DNA from: Cyanidium caldarium
Taxonomy: Eukaryota; Rhodophyta; Bangiophyceae; Cyanidiales; Cyanidiaceae
Direction of reading: 5' to 3'
Length of the DNA stretch: 64,000 bases
Assembly (NCBI GenBank): GCA_026184775.1
Contig: JANCYW010000007.1
Coordinates: 186,001 to 250,000 of the forward strand
The position numbers were made by a program, and so were the translations under genes. This document shows, in pieces, positions 37,870 through 45,782 of the stretch. The notes under the pieces were generated by a model, which saw only the letters and a program-made list of their open reading frames with translations, was not told where the DNA came from and ran no database searches. How positions within the stretch are numbered: the stretch's first letter is position 1; every line of letters starts with the position of its first letter.

Positions 37870-38035
37870 GGAGACGAAATGAAAGTGTCTCACAGGTAAG
37901 TGCCCTCCCCAACGACACTGTAACACCGACGGAGCGGTGAACAGGGTTCTGGCGGGGTGGCGCAGGGGGAGCGCCCCCGACGAGACGGGGCACATGCGTG
38001 GATCGTCCGCGGAGGAATGCGCGCTGGGTCACAGA

Positions 38036-38051
38036 CTCTCTCTCTCTCTCT
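38036..38051. repeat. (CT)8 microsatellite
   Basis: Eight CT units, near the 3' end of the PI4K-like gene. Confidence 0.85.
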
Positions 38052-38071
38052 ATTCGCGGTATATCGTCGGT

Positions 38072-40453
38072 TTACTGGCTGGCTGCGGGCTGGCGCAGCA
38101 GGTTCGGGTCCGAGTGGTTGCGGCGTAGCAGGGCGCGAGCCACCCCGGTGGGTAAGGAAGATGGTGGTGGTGAGGCGACGCCGTCGGCCGCTACGCTGGT
38201 CGCTGCCGATCTGCGGTTGGCCGTGGGTGCGAGCGACGGCGGCATCGACGATACCCCTGTCGCGGTGCTCGAGCGCTGGGCGAGCATGCGGGCGATCACC
38301 TCGTCCATGCGCCGGGCGAGGTCATGATAGAAGAACAACGACTCGCGGCTGTGGGCGGTGTCGTCGCGGCCGGCCAGATCGTCAAAAGCGCAACCGAGCG
38401 GGTAAGCAGTCCAGAGGGCGTCGGCGCGACAAGCATCGGTCGCTGACGAGGGAGCGGCGGCGGCGGCGGCGTGAATGCGCGCCGACAGCGAGCCGTGGCG
38501 ACGGGTGCCGCAGGGATGGGCGGCGGTCTCGGCCGCGGCTGCAGGTGGCCGCGGTGGTTGCAACTGTTCCTCGAACAGAAACACGCCGCCGTGATCGGCA
38601 TCGGGCAACGGCGCCGCCGCCGTCCGCAATTGACTTGCGGCGATATCCGACGCGCCCACTGCCGCGCCGCTCCACAAACGCATCGCGCGACAACAGGCAG
38701 CATACTCCGCTTCGGACACGATCTGCTCCAGTTTGCTGCACGCCCCGAGCCACGCCACCGTCCGATCCGACCCGCCGCCCTCCGTCGTGGCGGCGCTCTC
38801 CTGCAGGCGGCCGCTGCCGGAGCTGGTGGAAGTGGCCGTGTCGGCCTCGCCGTAGATCAGTATGCCGATTTCGTACAAGGTGAGGCCAGCAGCGACGCCG
38901 CGTTTCAACAGCATCGTGCCGATGCACAAACTGCGCAAACTGCCCGGGCGCAGCATGTCGGCGCCCAACTCCCGCCGCAACATGCTCACATCCGACAGCG
39001 CGTCCAGACACTCGATGTAGCGGCGCACGGCGGGCGCCACCGGCTCGCGCGCCTGCGACCAATCCATCCAACACGCACGCGGCAGCGTCGGCACGCCGTC
39101 GGGCAGGATGTAGCCGTGATCGATGGCCACCAGTTGGTACTGCGCGCGGCTGGCGGTGCTGCTCCCGCCATCCACCTCGTCATCGACGTCATCATCGTCG
39201 GTTTCCTCAACTTCATCGTCGTCGCCGTTCACGGCGCGGGCGGCCGAGGGCAGGCCGGCCGCGCGCCTGGGCACATGCCGCGTCTCACACACCAGAATAT
39301 TGGAGGCGTTGCGATCGCATTGCAGCACCCGAATGTCGAACGCCGCAATACGCTGCACCGCCTCGGTGTCGAACACGCCCGGCCCGAAGTCGTCCGCATC
39401 GCCCAGGTTGCGGTGATACACCTGGAAGGCGCCGCACTTGGTGCGCTGCACCGGATTCGGGCCGAGCGACGGCCCGAGGTCGCAGCGCGCCAGCGCCGTC
39501 TGCGGCACGCTGGCGAAACCGTCGTGATCCAACAGGTAAGCGGCGCACTCTTTGTAGGCGCCCTCGGCCGCGTGAAAGTACCAGCCCTTGCGGCGCAGCG
39601 GCAACTCGGTGCCAGCGGTCTCTTCATCCAGCGGCTTGAACACCGCCAGCACGTTGCGCGAGCTGGAGGTCTTCTTGATAAAGTACGTACCGGAGACGCC
39701 CGCGCGATACGGACGTTCGGCACGCGCTGAGCCCTGTGAAATCGCCATCGACGCGCGGGCGGCGGCACTGAGAATTTCCGAAAAGTCGTGGTTGGGTGGC
39801 GACGTCAACGCCAGCAGCCAGCGGTGGTCGCTGGCGGCCGACATCGCCCGCACACTGTCCGATGCTGTGGATTCGATCGGTGAATCGCCATCGCCCGCCT
39901 CGAGGCGGTTGCCCGACTTCATACGGCTCGGTACCGCCAACGAAGGCGTGGGTGACACGCTCGCAGTCGGCAGAAACAGTTGCGGCGGCCCCTCCGCGGC
40001 CATCGCCAGCGGATGCTCTTGTGCGTACTGGCGCGCCGACCGCGACAAGAAGTCAAACCCGTTGGCCACCGGCGCCGCGCCCGTCGACGGGGGCACCGAC
40101 CAGGCCGTGCGGCTGCCGCCAGCTCGCGGACTGGTGTCGCGCGTCACCATGGATATGACTGACGCGCCGCTTCCCCCTTCATCCTTGTTCCGCGCCATGC
40201 ACGTCGATCCGTCCACCCCGTCCTCGACGGCGCCATGGGATGGAGCGCCGGCAGCTAGGCTCGTCTCCGATACGGCCGGCGGCTCGTCGTCCATATCGCT
40301 GTCGGACACGTCCGCCCACGAGCTGCACACCTCGTCGGACGCTCGGGAGCTCGTGTCCACCCATCGCATCGCGGTTTTCGTCGCGCCGCGTGCTGGCCGC
40401 GTGTAGGTGCCCATCGTCTTTTGCTCCGCCTCGGCGGCGCGCGGAAGCAACAT
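38072..40453 (-). CDS. phosphatidylinositol 4-kinase gamma-like (type II PI4K family) kinase
   Basis: Start at the ATG 40451-40453, 793 aa. The first ~260 aa are acidic and disordered. The PI3/4-kinase domain from ~270 has the gamma-type order: GVSGTYFIKK glycine loop, VFKPLDEE with the ATP-binding Lys, AEGAYKECAAYLLDHDGF, KCGAFQVYHRNLGDADDFGP, FDIRVLQCDRNASNIL catalytic loop and VAIDHGYILPDG metal-binding motif, then a WMDWSQAREP segment and a YIECLDALSDVSML helix. Plant PI4K-gamma members phosphorylate PI or act as protein kinases on nuclear or proteasomal targets. An Asp/Glu-rich insert splits the lobe before IDHGY. The ubiquitin-like repeats of some plant members are absent. Catalytic residues are intact. 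Confidence 0.9.
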   Translation of the reverse strand: MLLPRAAEAEQKTMGTYTRPARGATKTAMRWVDTSSRASDEVCSSWADVSDSDMDDEPPAVSETSLAAGAPSHGAVEDGVDGSTCMARNKDEGGSGASVISMVTRDTSPRAGGSRTAWSVPPSTGAAPVANGFDFLSRSARQYAQEHPLAMAAEGPPQLFLPTASVSPTPSLAVPSRMKSGNRLEAGDGDSPIESTASDSVRAMSAASDHRWLLALTSPPNHDFSEILSAAARASMAISQGSARAERPYRAGVSGTYFIKKTSSSRNVLAVFKPLDEETAGTELPLRRKGWYFHAAEGAYKECAAYLLDHDGFASVPQTALARCDLGPSLGPNPVQRTKCGAFQVYHRNLGDADDFGPGVFDTEAVQRIAAFDIRVLQCDRNASNILVCETRHVPRRAAGLPSAARAVNGDDDEVEETDDDDVDDEVDGGSSTASRAQYQLVAIDHGYILPDGVPTLPRACWMDWSQAREPVAPAVRRYIECLDALSDVSMLRRELGADMLRPGSLRSLCIGTMLLKRGVAAGLTLYEIGILIYGEADTATSTSSGSGRLQESAATTEGGGSDRTVAWLGACSKLEQIVSEAEYAACCRAMRLWSGAAVGASDIAASQLRTAAAPLPDADHGGVFLFEEQLQPPRPPAAAAETAAHPCGTRRHGSLSARIHAAAAAAPSSATDACRADALWTAYPLGCAFDDLAGRDDTAHSRESLFFYHDLARRMDEVIARMLAQRSSTATGVSSMPPSLAPTANRRSAATSVAADGVASPPPSSLPTGVARALLRRNHSDPNLLRQPAASQ

Positions 40454-41090
40454 GGCGCGCACCGGGTAGATACCAGCGGTCTTCGTACTGACGAGCCCTC
40501 GTTGCTGTGGCCGTCAACCGGCCGGCGTGGCCGGCACTCTCCAGGCGAGCGCTCCCCCTCAAGTCTCCCTCACCCCGCTGACTCGCGCGTAACTCGCCTC
40601 TTGGCTCGTCGACGTCGTCGTTGTCTCGCTCTCACCGTTCCGCCCTCATGCTGTGCTCAAACGTTGACGCTCTCGCGAAAATAACGTCCGTACGGTCCCC
40701 TTGGATGCCCACCGCTCTGCTCCGAAACCCGTCGCGCGCACGCGGCACACCTCCCGGCCGACACACGCCACACCCGCAGCACAAGAGCGGCGCCCCGTGT
40801 CGCTGCCTGCCGCGCCCTCGTCGTCGTCCACGTCGTCGTCGTCGGAGAGGCGCAGTGTCCCAGCAGAATGGAACGCCTGGACCGCCGCAACCGACCTGTT
40901 AACGCACGCGGAGATGATGACGGAAGCAGCAGATCGGGCACGCGCACGCGAGACGATTCCGGGCGCCTCCGACACGATCGAATGAAAGCGGGCAATTTGG
41001 GTCGATATTGGGTACCAGGCAAGTGCGGGTGCTTTTGGGCGTGGAATCGTTGCAGGTGCGATTTCTCCTCACGCACCTTGCGCGACGCGT
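40454..41090. other. intergenic between PI4K-like and Nup54 genes
   Basis: About 640 bp. A CGT-rich repeat lies at 40815-40848. A plus-strand frame ending near 40985 has a coding-like end (EWNAWTAATDLLTHAEMM...) but no suitable ATG, and the antisense frame is equally open. I do not call a gene, though a small or spliced one is not excluded. Confidence 0.3.
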
Positions 41091-42017
41091 TCAGCGCACC
41101 GGATGTTGCGATGCGGGCGCACGCAGGCTCAACAGAGTCGCCTGCATGCGCGCCATGTCGGCGCTGTCGTTCTGCATCATTCGCATGAGCGTCTCAATGC
41201 CTTGTCGCTGGTACTCGAGCGCGTCACGCAGCGCCGATGCAGTGTCGGCGACTGGTATCGGTGCCGATTCGGCCGACGGCGTGCGGCCGTGTGGATGGCG
41301 CGCTCGCTGGTGCTGGTATCGCGCTTGCCGCCAGCTGCGTTCACATCGCTCTTTCATGTTCGAGTCGCGTGCAGCGTCCATCCGTTTGCGCAGCGCCTCC
41401 AAACGTTGCCGCAGGTGCGCCGCCTCCGCGGCATCCTGGCGAACCACGACTCCATGCCTGGCGGTCGCTAGAGAAGCCGATCGCGCCGGTGTCCCGACCA
41501 CGGACAACGTGCTCTCCAAGAGGCCCATGACGTCGAGCAGTTTGTGCTGCAGTGCTGCGTCCGCTCGATACACTTGATCCACCTTAGCCGCCACACGCTG
41601 CTCGAACAGCGTCTGTGCCCGCTGCAGCCGCTGTTCCACCTGAGACAAAGCGGCAGCATACGCTCGCAGCCGTTCGCGCTGCTGCTGCGCCCGCTCGTAG
41701 AGCGCAGAGAAGCCGGCTACCCGAGTTACCGAAAGTCGTTGGGGATCGGGATTTTGCTGTACGGCCTCTTGCCACAGCGCCTGTAGCAGTGGCGACGGCG
41801 GAGGTGGTGGAGGCGGCGGAGCAGCCGCGCCCGAGTCCCCGACGTAGTTGTAAAAGTAGTGCACCAGGGCGTACGACGGCCGACTCTCGTCCAGCGACTC
41901 CAGTACATTTTGTAACGTCTCCGGAAGCAGTGGGCCGCTCCAGGCGCCCGTGTTTGGTGCTGGCGTCGGCCATCCGGTGGGCGGTCCAGTGTTCAAGTTG
42001 CCGAATCGGAACGCCAT
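41091..42017 (-). CDS. nucleoporin Nup54 (Nup57 family)
   Basis: Start at the ATG 42015-42017, 308 aa. The N-terminal ~30 aa hold only a single FG (FRFGNLNTG). Residues ~50-110 form the Nup54 alpha/beta region (YFYNYVGDSG, a poly-Pro loop, LWQEAVQQNPDPQRLSVTRV, AGFSALYERAQQQRERL). The rest is long heptad coiled coil, with the C-terminal LEYQRQGIETLMRMMQNDSA typical of Nup54. In other eukaryotes Nup54 pairs with Nup62 and Nup58 in the central channel of the nuclear pore. The protein is much shorter than human Nup54 (507 aa), mainly because the FG repeat tail is missing. Its start is divergent from the RRM gene. Confidence 0.85.
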   Translation of the reverse strand: MAFRFGNLNTGPPTGWPTPAPNTGAWSGPLLPETLQNVLESLDESRPSYALVHYFYNYVGDSGAAAPPPPPPPPSPLLQALWQEAVQQNPDPQRLSVTRVAGFSALYERAQQQRERLRAYAAALSQVEQRLQRAQTLFEQRVAAKVDQVYRADAALQHKLLDVMGLLESTLSVVGTPARSASLATARHGVVVRQDAAEAAHLRQRLEALRKRMDAARDSNMKERCERSWRQARYQHQRARHPHGRTPSAESAPIPVADTASALRDALEYQRQGIETLMRMMQNDSADMARMQATLLSLRAPASQHPVR

Positions 42018-42358
42018 CGTCAAAGCGAAAGATAAGATCGAAAGAGTCAGCAGCTTTTCCAGGCGTCACCCAATAGAGCTAACTTTCTCGCATCAACTAC
42101 TCTATAGGGCTTGCTACCCAAAGATCCTCCCTTCTGACCCTCGGTGCCCGTCGCTCCGCACAGAGTGCCCAGTCCGCGCCAGTTTGTCGATACGCGCGAA
42201 TTCGGCACGCCACAATCCAAACGCTGACGCGGCCGATGACGCGGAGCGGCGGTCGCGCGGCCGCGGCGTCGTCGGCCGGGCTGTTAGCCGCAGAACACGC
42301 GAGGGGGGCCACCGTTCCTCCCGACGTTCGTTATTCGTTGATCTCCGATTGGTACTGT
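42018..42358. promoter_or_regulatory. divergent promoter region of Nup54 and RRM gene
   Basis: About 340 bp between two ATGs. A patch near 42075-42120 is AT-richer than the rest. The RRM frame stays open back to an ATG at 42236, but the shorter start is preferred. Confidence 0.35.
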
Positions 42359-42694
42359 ATGGAGGGCACTGGAGCGGACGGTGAGATGGTGGGATCGGGG
42401 GCGCCACCAGGCGACGGTGGCGCACCGGGTCGGCGCCGGGAACACAACCCGGGGTGTCGAGTGTACGTCAGCAACCTGGCGTGGCGGACGACGTGGAAGG
42501 GGCTGAAGGATCACATGCGGTCGGTGGGTGAGGTGGCCTACGCGGACGTGTTTCGCGACCGGGAGACGCAGCGGTCGCGCGGATGTGGGGTGGTGGAGTT
42601 TTTGGACGAGGAGACGGCCAAACGGGCCATTGCGGAAAAGAACGAGACCGAGCTGGACGGTAGGCAGATTTTCGTGCGTGAAGATCGTCACTGA
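42359..42694 (+). CDS. small single-RRM RNA-binding protein
   Basis: From the ATG at 42359 it encodes 111 aa; an ATG at 42236 would add 41 aa without domain similarity. After a Gly/Pro-rich lead the RRM is complete: RNP2 CRVYVSNLAW, helix 1 (TWKGLKDHMRSVGEVAYADV), RNP1 SRGCGVVEF, a second helix and LDGRQIFVRED at the end. The RVYVSNLAWRTTW form resembles Gbp2/Hrb1 and hnRNP-M-type RRMs involved in mRNA export. There is no RS or RGG tail. An AATAAA lies about 107 bp after the stop. Confidence 0.88.
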   Translation: MEGTGADGEMVGSGAPPGDGGAPGRRREHNPGCRVYVSNLAWRTTWKGLKDHMRSVGEVAYADVFRDRETQRSRGCGVVEFLDEETAKRAIAEKNETELDGRQIFVREDRH

Positions 42695-42910
42695 TGGTGC
42701 GTGAGAGAGGGAAAGGGGCGAGGGCGAGGAGGACAGACGAGTAGAGAGACCAGGGGAGGCGCCGAGCTGTCTGAAATGGGCGGCGCGGTCGTCTGACGCG
42801 AATAAACGCTGTGTACGGTAGCGACAAGAAGTTGTGTCGGGGCTGGCGCCCACCGTCGCCAGCTCGGGCTGCAGAACCCATCCTTTCATCCGTAAACGCC
42901 CCTCCACTGC

Positions 42911-43633
42911 TCACGGCGGCGAGGTCGGTGCCCCACCAGCCGCCCCTCCCGCACCCGCACTCGGCGCGCCGGCGCTCGCTGCCGTCCCGGCTGCTGCTGC
43001 GGCTCGCTTCTTTTCCAGCCGCTCCCGCATCCGCCGCTCCCGCTCTTCGATCTCCACCTCAAACAGCGGCTTGCTGAGCCCGAAGCGCTCCATGCGGCGT
43101 CTACGACGCTCTTGCTCGGCTTCGTCCAGCGGCACCACCCCGCCTTGCCGCCGCAACACCCGCTGCAGCCGCAAGTGGTCCCGGTGCCTCCGTGTGGCGA
43201 TCGCCCGCAGCTCCGCCGGCATACCCTTGTACGGCATTCCGAAACGCGTCGCCCGTTCCCGCGTCTTATCGACTTCGGTGCGCTCCTGGACGGTCAGGAA
43301 CGGCTCCAGCTCGGCGTCGTCGGGAACGGTTTCCGGTGCAGACGTTCGCTCGCTCTGGGCGGCGCCCGATCCGGTGGACGCCGCGCCCGCCTGCGCGGCG
43401 CTCCCCGTGGGCCCGCCGCGGCCACCCGACAGGGCCAGCGACTCGCTCGTGGCGCCCGCCGTCACCAACGGCGGCGACTTCGCTGCTGCAGCCGTCGCAC
43501 TCTGTCGATTTTGTTCATCCTCCAGCGCCTTCTCCAATCGCTCTTGCAGTTCCGCCTTTCGACCCGAGCTGTCCAACCCGCGCTTCTCCAGCTCGGCGCG
43601 CAGCTCGGCCACTCGCAAACCCAACACGTCCAT
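42911..43633 (-). CDS. SAP-domain protein, SARNP/Tho1-like mRNA export factor
   Basis: Encodes 240 aa from an ATG. It starts directly with a SAP DNA/RNA-binding motif (LGLRVAELRAELEKRGLDSS with GRKAELQERLEKAL). An Ala/Ser-rich linker follows, then two copies of the SARNP signature in which R-A/M-x-RFG occurs: RERATRFGMPYKG and RRMERFGLSKPLFE, with a basic helical tail. SARNP (CIP29) and yeast Tho1 bind the DExD-box protein UAP56/Sub2 through these RFG repeats and help package mRNA for export; the location should be nuclear. The C-terminus is an Ala/Gly-rich low-complexity run. It is divergent from the RFWD3-like gene with 233 bp between starts. Confidence 0.85.
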   Translation of the reverse strand: MDVLGLRVAELRAELEKRGLDSSGRKAELQERLEKALEDEQNRQSATAAAAKSPPLVTAGATSESLALSGGRGGPTGSAAQAGAASTGSGAAQSERTSAPETVPDDAELEPFLTVQERTEVDKTRERATRFGMPYKGMPAELRAIATRRHRDHLRLQRVLRRQGGVVPLDEAEQERRRRRMERFGLSKPLFEVEIEERERRMRERLEKKRAAAAAGTAASAGAPSAGAGGAAGGAPTSPP

Positions 43634-43866
43634 GTGTTCGTGGACGAGACGTCAGCGCCGAGGTGCTACGCCCACGCTACCAACCTTGCGGCACACCAAC
43701 TGTGGTTTCTGGCCGCGCGAGTGACGCCCACGACGTTCGCGCTCGCAACACCTGCAGCGCCGTCGTCCGAGGCGGTCGCGCAAGTTCAAATCGGCTCCCG
43801 TTGACAACCTGCTGGCTGATCTCGACAGACCGCAAAGGCATGGAGTGAGTGGAAAGCACAATATTT

Positions 43867-45519
43867 ATGGAAACGGAATCGGCCAAGGAGAATGCCCGCC
43901 TTGGCAATGTGCCGTCTGATGCGGCGGCGGCAGCCGTCAAGGACGCACCTCGGTGCTCGGAAGGGCGACCCGACGATGTGGTCACCGCTGCGCACTGCAG
44001 CGTGTGTTTCGAGGTGTGGAGCACGAGCGGGCCGCACCAGTTGTGCTGTTTGCGTTGCGGGCACATGTTTGGGTGGTCGTGTTTGGAGCGATGGCTGAGG
44101 CAGCAGCGGCGGGCGGCGGAGCGGTCGTGCCCACAGTGCAAGCAGCGGGCGTCGTTGGCGGACGTGCGACTGTTATATGTGTCGTGCACCATCGCAGCGG
44201 AAGAGGAGCGGAGTGCGATGCACTATTCGTTGCCGCAACGGCCGCAGCCGGTGCGGGTGTTGGCGCGAGAACCCTGCGAGAAGGAGGCGCTGCGTCGAGC
44301 GCTGTTGCAGGAGCGTGCACGGCGCATCGAACTGGAGCGCGAGTTGTGTCGAGTGCGCGAGGCGCTCACCAGGCCACCAGTGGCGCCGGCGAGGGAGATG
44401 GTCGGAGCGGTCGCAATGCCTGCTGAGAAAGAGCCCGGCGTGGCGCCTGCGGTGACCGCGGCCGACGCTAACGCGTCGCCATCGAGTAGGACGCGGCTGG
44501 AGATTCGACTCGTTGGCAGCGTCACTGCGGGCATGCGCAACTGTCGCGTGGCCAGTTTCCATGCGCCCACGGAGACACTGCTCGTGTCCACCGGTGACGT
44601 GGGTCAAGCCGTTGCTGCTGCGGTCGACTCGTACGGGCTGCGGCGACTGTGTCTGCAGCGACCATCGGATGCGTCACCGCCCACGGCTGCGCTGCATCGG
44701 GCACCGATACGCGATCTGGCCGCCCAGGACGCGCTGCTGGCATGTGTCTCCCTAGACGGCCAGATGACGCTCGTGCACGCCACCTCGTTGGCGGTGGTGG
44801 CGCGCGTGGCCACCGGCCGCCCGCTCTGGTCGGTGGCGTTCGCCTCACCGCCTCAACCACATGCGATCGCCCTCGGTACGGCTGACGCGACCGTGCTGCT
44901 GTACGACACTCGCAAGCTGGATGCCGCGGTGCAGAGGTACAAACCGGCTGGTGGATGCGGCGGCGCGCACTCGCTGCAGACGCTGTCGATGGGGCAGGCG
45001 GGCGTCTGCGTGCGAATCACCGAGGCCACCTTGCAATCGCTCTCCAGCACCCAGTTGAGCGGCGAGGGCGATGGAGCCCGTCAGGAGACGCTGTGGAGCC
45101 AGAGCGTCGCCACACCCTCACAATGCTACTCCATGCGTTGCCGCAATGGATATCGGCTGGCGTCGTATCGTGGCGGCAGCGGTGCGTATCACCTGCTCGC
45201 ACAAGTGAATACCGACGGTTGCGATGCTGAAGCGGTCACACGAGCGAACGGGTTTGTGCCCGGGCCCTGCCTGGACCGCACCGATTTCTGGATGCCGGCA
45301 GCGGATGCATCGCGCGCGGTGATCTTTTCCGGCGACGCGCAGCACCCCAACGCCGTCGCCTATTGGACGGCAGGCGCGACCAGCCCACAACACTTTAGGG
45401 GACTGGCATCGACTGCGGAGGCCGTCCGCTCGGTCGTCTGCAGCGACGCACACCCTCTGCTGGCAGTCGTGCAGTCCGGTGCCGTGCAAGTATTACGATG
45501 GCGATGCGAGGATGTGTAA
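43867..45519 (+). CDS. RFWD3-like RING/WD40 E3 ubiquitin ligase
   Basis: First ATG at 43867, 550 aa. A RING finger lies at ~44-91 with the RFWD3 pattern (HCSVCFEVWSTSGPHQLCCL, RCGHMFGWSCLERWL, CPQCKQRASLADVRLLYV). A short coiled coil follows (~130-175). The C-terminal ~330 aa fold as WD40-like beta repeats (e.g. IRDLAAQDALLACVSLDGQM, LWSVAFASPPQPHAIALGTA, RSVVCSDAHPLLAVVQSGAV). RFWD3 ubiquitinates RPA and RAD51 at stalled forks and supports homologous recombination; the domain order and the DVRLLYV extension after the RING make this assignment strong. It would act in the nucleus. Confidence 0.88.
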   Translation: METESAKENARLGNVPSDAAAAAVKDAPRCSEGRPDDVVTAAHCSVCFEVWSTSGPHQLCCLRCGHMFGWSCLERWLRQQRRAAERSCPQCKQRASLADVRLLYVSCTIAAEEERSAMHYSLPQRPQPVRVLAREPCEKEALRRALLQERARRIELERELCRVREALTRPPVAPAREMVGAVAMPAEKEPGVAPAVTAADANASPSSRTRLEIRLVGSVTAGMRNCRVASFHAPTETLLVSTGDVGQAVAAAVDSYGLRRLCLQRPSDASPPTAALHRAPIRDLAAQDALLACVSLDGQMTLVHATSLAVVARVATGRPLWSVAFASPPQPHAIALGTADATVLLYDTRKLDAAVQRYKPAGGCGGAHSLQTLSMGQAGVCVRITEATLQSLSSTQLSGEGDGARQETLWSQSVATPSQCYSMRCRNGYRLASYRGGSGAYHLLAQVNTDGCDAEAVTRANGFVPGPCLDRTDFWMPAADASRAVIFSGDAQHPNAVAYWTAGATSPQHFRGLASTAEAVRSVVCSDAHPLLAVVQSGAVQVLRWRCEDV

Positions 45520-45782
45520 AGCGGGCATTCGGAAAACGGTGTAGGGCGAGGTGCTGGGGCAGGACGCACCGTCAGGGGTTGCCCCGTCCCTCTTGCTCGT
45601 GTTGGCCAGAGGGCTTCCTATGGAGGAGAACGGGGAATGTTTCTAGACGTCCATGGAATGTCAGGGTGCCTTTTCGTTCTCCGACTCGCATCGATTCTCG
45701 TCGCCCTCTCCTTCGTCTGCCGCTTCGCGTCCGTCCGCCTCGCCTCCCGTCCTCCCTTCAGCGGCCTGACGAATGCGTGCTT

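Noticed and set aside
37943-38015. tRNA-like A box (TGGCGCAGGGGGAGCGCC) with a pairing D arm
   Set aside because: The D arm pairs, but the anticodon loop comes out at six bases, there is no TTCGA-type T loop and no acceptor partner downstream, nor upstream for a permuted gene.
40646-40985. Opposed ~95-109 codon frames in the PI4K/Nup54 gap
   Set aside because: Both open at the same time because of GC content; no ATG in a sensible place. Kept only as a note in the intergenic entry.
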